Of a stretch of DNA of 56,079 nt, positions 55,999 through 56,079 are shown one piece after another. The position numbers were made by a program, and so were the translations under genes. This DNA is from Kitasatospora aureofaciens (GTDB lineage: Bacteria; Actinomycetota; Actinomycetes; Streptomycetales; Streptomycetaceae): positions 1-56,079 of the forward strand of contig NZ_JAHTKP010000050.1 in assembly GCF_019192735.1 (NCBI RefSeq). Reading direction: 5' to 3'. The notes under the pieces were generated by a model. It was given only the letters and a program-made list of their open reading frames with translations. It made no database searches and had not been told where the DNA came from. Numbering within the stretch: the first letter of the stretch is position 1; the number at the start of each line of letters is the position of its first letter.

Positions 55999-56079
55999 TG
56001 TTCGGCGGCGTCCTACTCTCCCACAGGGTCCCCCCTGCAGTACCATCGGCGCTGTGAGGCTTAGCTTCCGGGTTCGGAA
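55999..56079 (-). rRNA. rrf: 5S ribosomal RNA, 3' part (cut by window edge)
   Basis: The minus strand reads TTCCGAACCCGGAAGCTAAG, then CCTCACAGCGCCGATGGTAC and on to GGGAGAGTAGGACGCCGCCG near the 3' end, the conserved loops of actinobacterial 5S rRNA. The 5' third lies beyond the window. The 3' end is placed after the helix that would pair with the missing 5' end and may be off by one or two bases. Confidence 0.95.

Overview
This is chromosomal DNA of a high-GC actinomycete, most likely Streptomyces or Kitasatospora. The evidence is the very high GC content with strong third-position GC bias, frequent GTG and TTG starts, an actinobacterial tmRNA tag, and conserved streptomycete neighbours: ssrA-smpB, ftsEX, prfB, two PkaA/PkaB-type kinases, a 180-kDa-class NAD-glutamate dehydrogenase, secA, hpf and mtrAB-lpqB. 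I saw no transposase, integrase, CRISPR array or tRNA gene. The window ends inside a 5S rRNA gene on the minus strand.

Layout. 1-7001: minus-strand housekeeping genes, namely the N-terminus of an ACT-domain malic enzyme, a HelD-like motor, ssrA (tmRNA), smpB, an S41 peptidase, ftsX and ftsE. 7352-15369: a small zinc-ribbon/membrane protein, prfB with a copied C-terminal tail behind it, two membrane Ser/Thr kinases, and a divergent FHA-FtsK/SpoIIIE fusion. 15370-15928: a remarkable run of long hairpins with no gene. 15929-23304: an accessory block. An XRE-TPR regulator and a methyltransferase diverge from a 46-codon peptide gene, a JmjC/cupin oxygenase, an aldo/keto reductase and a kinase-like gene carrying an in-frame stop. 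These are followed by a small ORF, an HTH protein, and a toxin-antitoxin pair whose PIN toxin is frameshifted. 23427-31131: glutamate and proline catabolism (NAD-GDH and P5C dehydrogenase) and a HAD hydrolase. 31132-37620: an iteron-like region, a membrane-anchored XRE protein, an L,D-transpeptidase lipoprotein, a DUF6912 protein, a patatin-like lipase and an Rv3235-family protein. 37680-45263: secA, a GNAT acetyltransferase, a YcaQ-type DNA glycosylase, a NarL-type response regulator, hpf and a ComF protein. 45312-55718: lpqB-mtrB-mtrA, divergent from a membrane protein-DUF4129-DUF4350-MoxR-DUF58 operon. 55956-56079: rRNA terminator and the 5S rRNA 3' part.

How the genes work together. ssrA and smpB form the trans-translation system, while prfB and hpf act on termination and ribosome hibernation. 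FtsEX, the S41 peptidase, the L,D-transpeptidase and MtrAB-LpqB act at the envelope. The two kinases next to an FHA-domain ATPase suggest a phospho-dependent signalling unit. The 16-21 kb cassette is the best candidate for an undescribed system. It looks like a small-peptide modification or other specialised pathway with its own divergent regulator, inserted between core genes, but its function cannot be proven from sequence alone.
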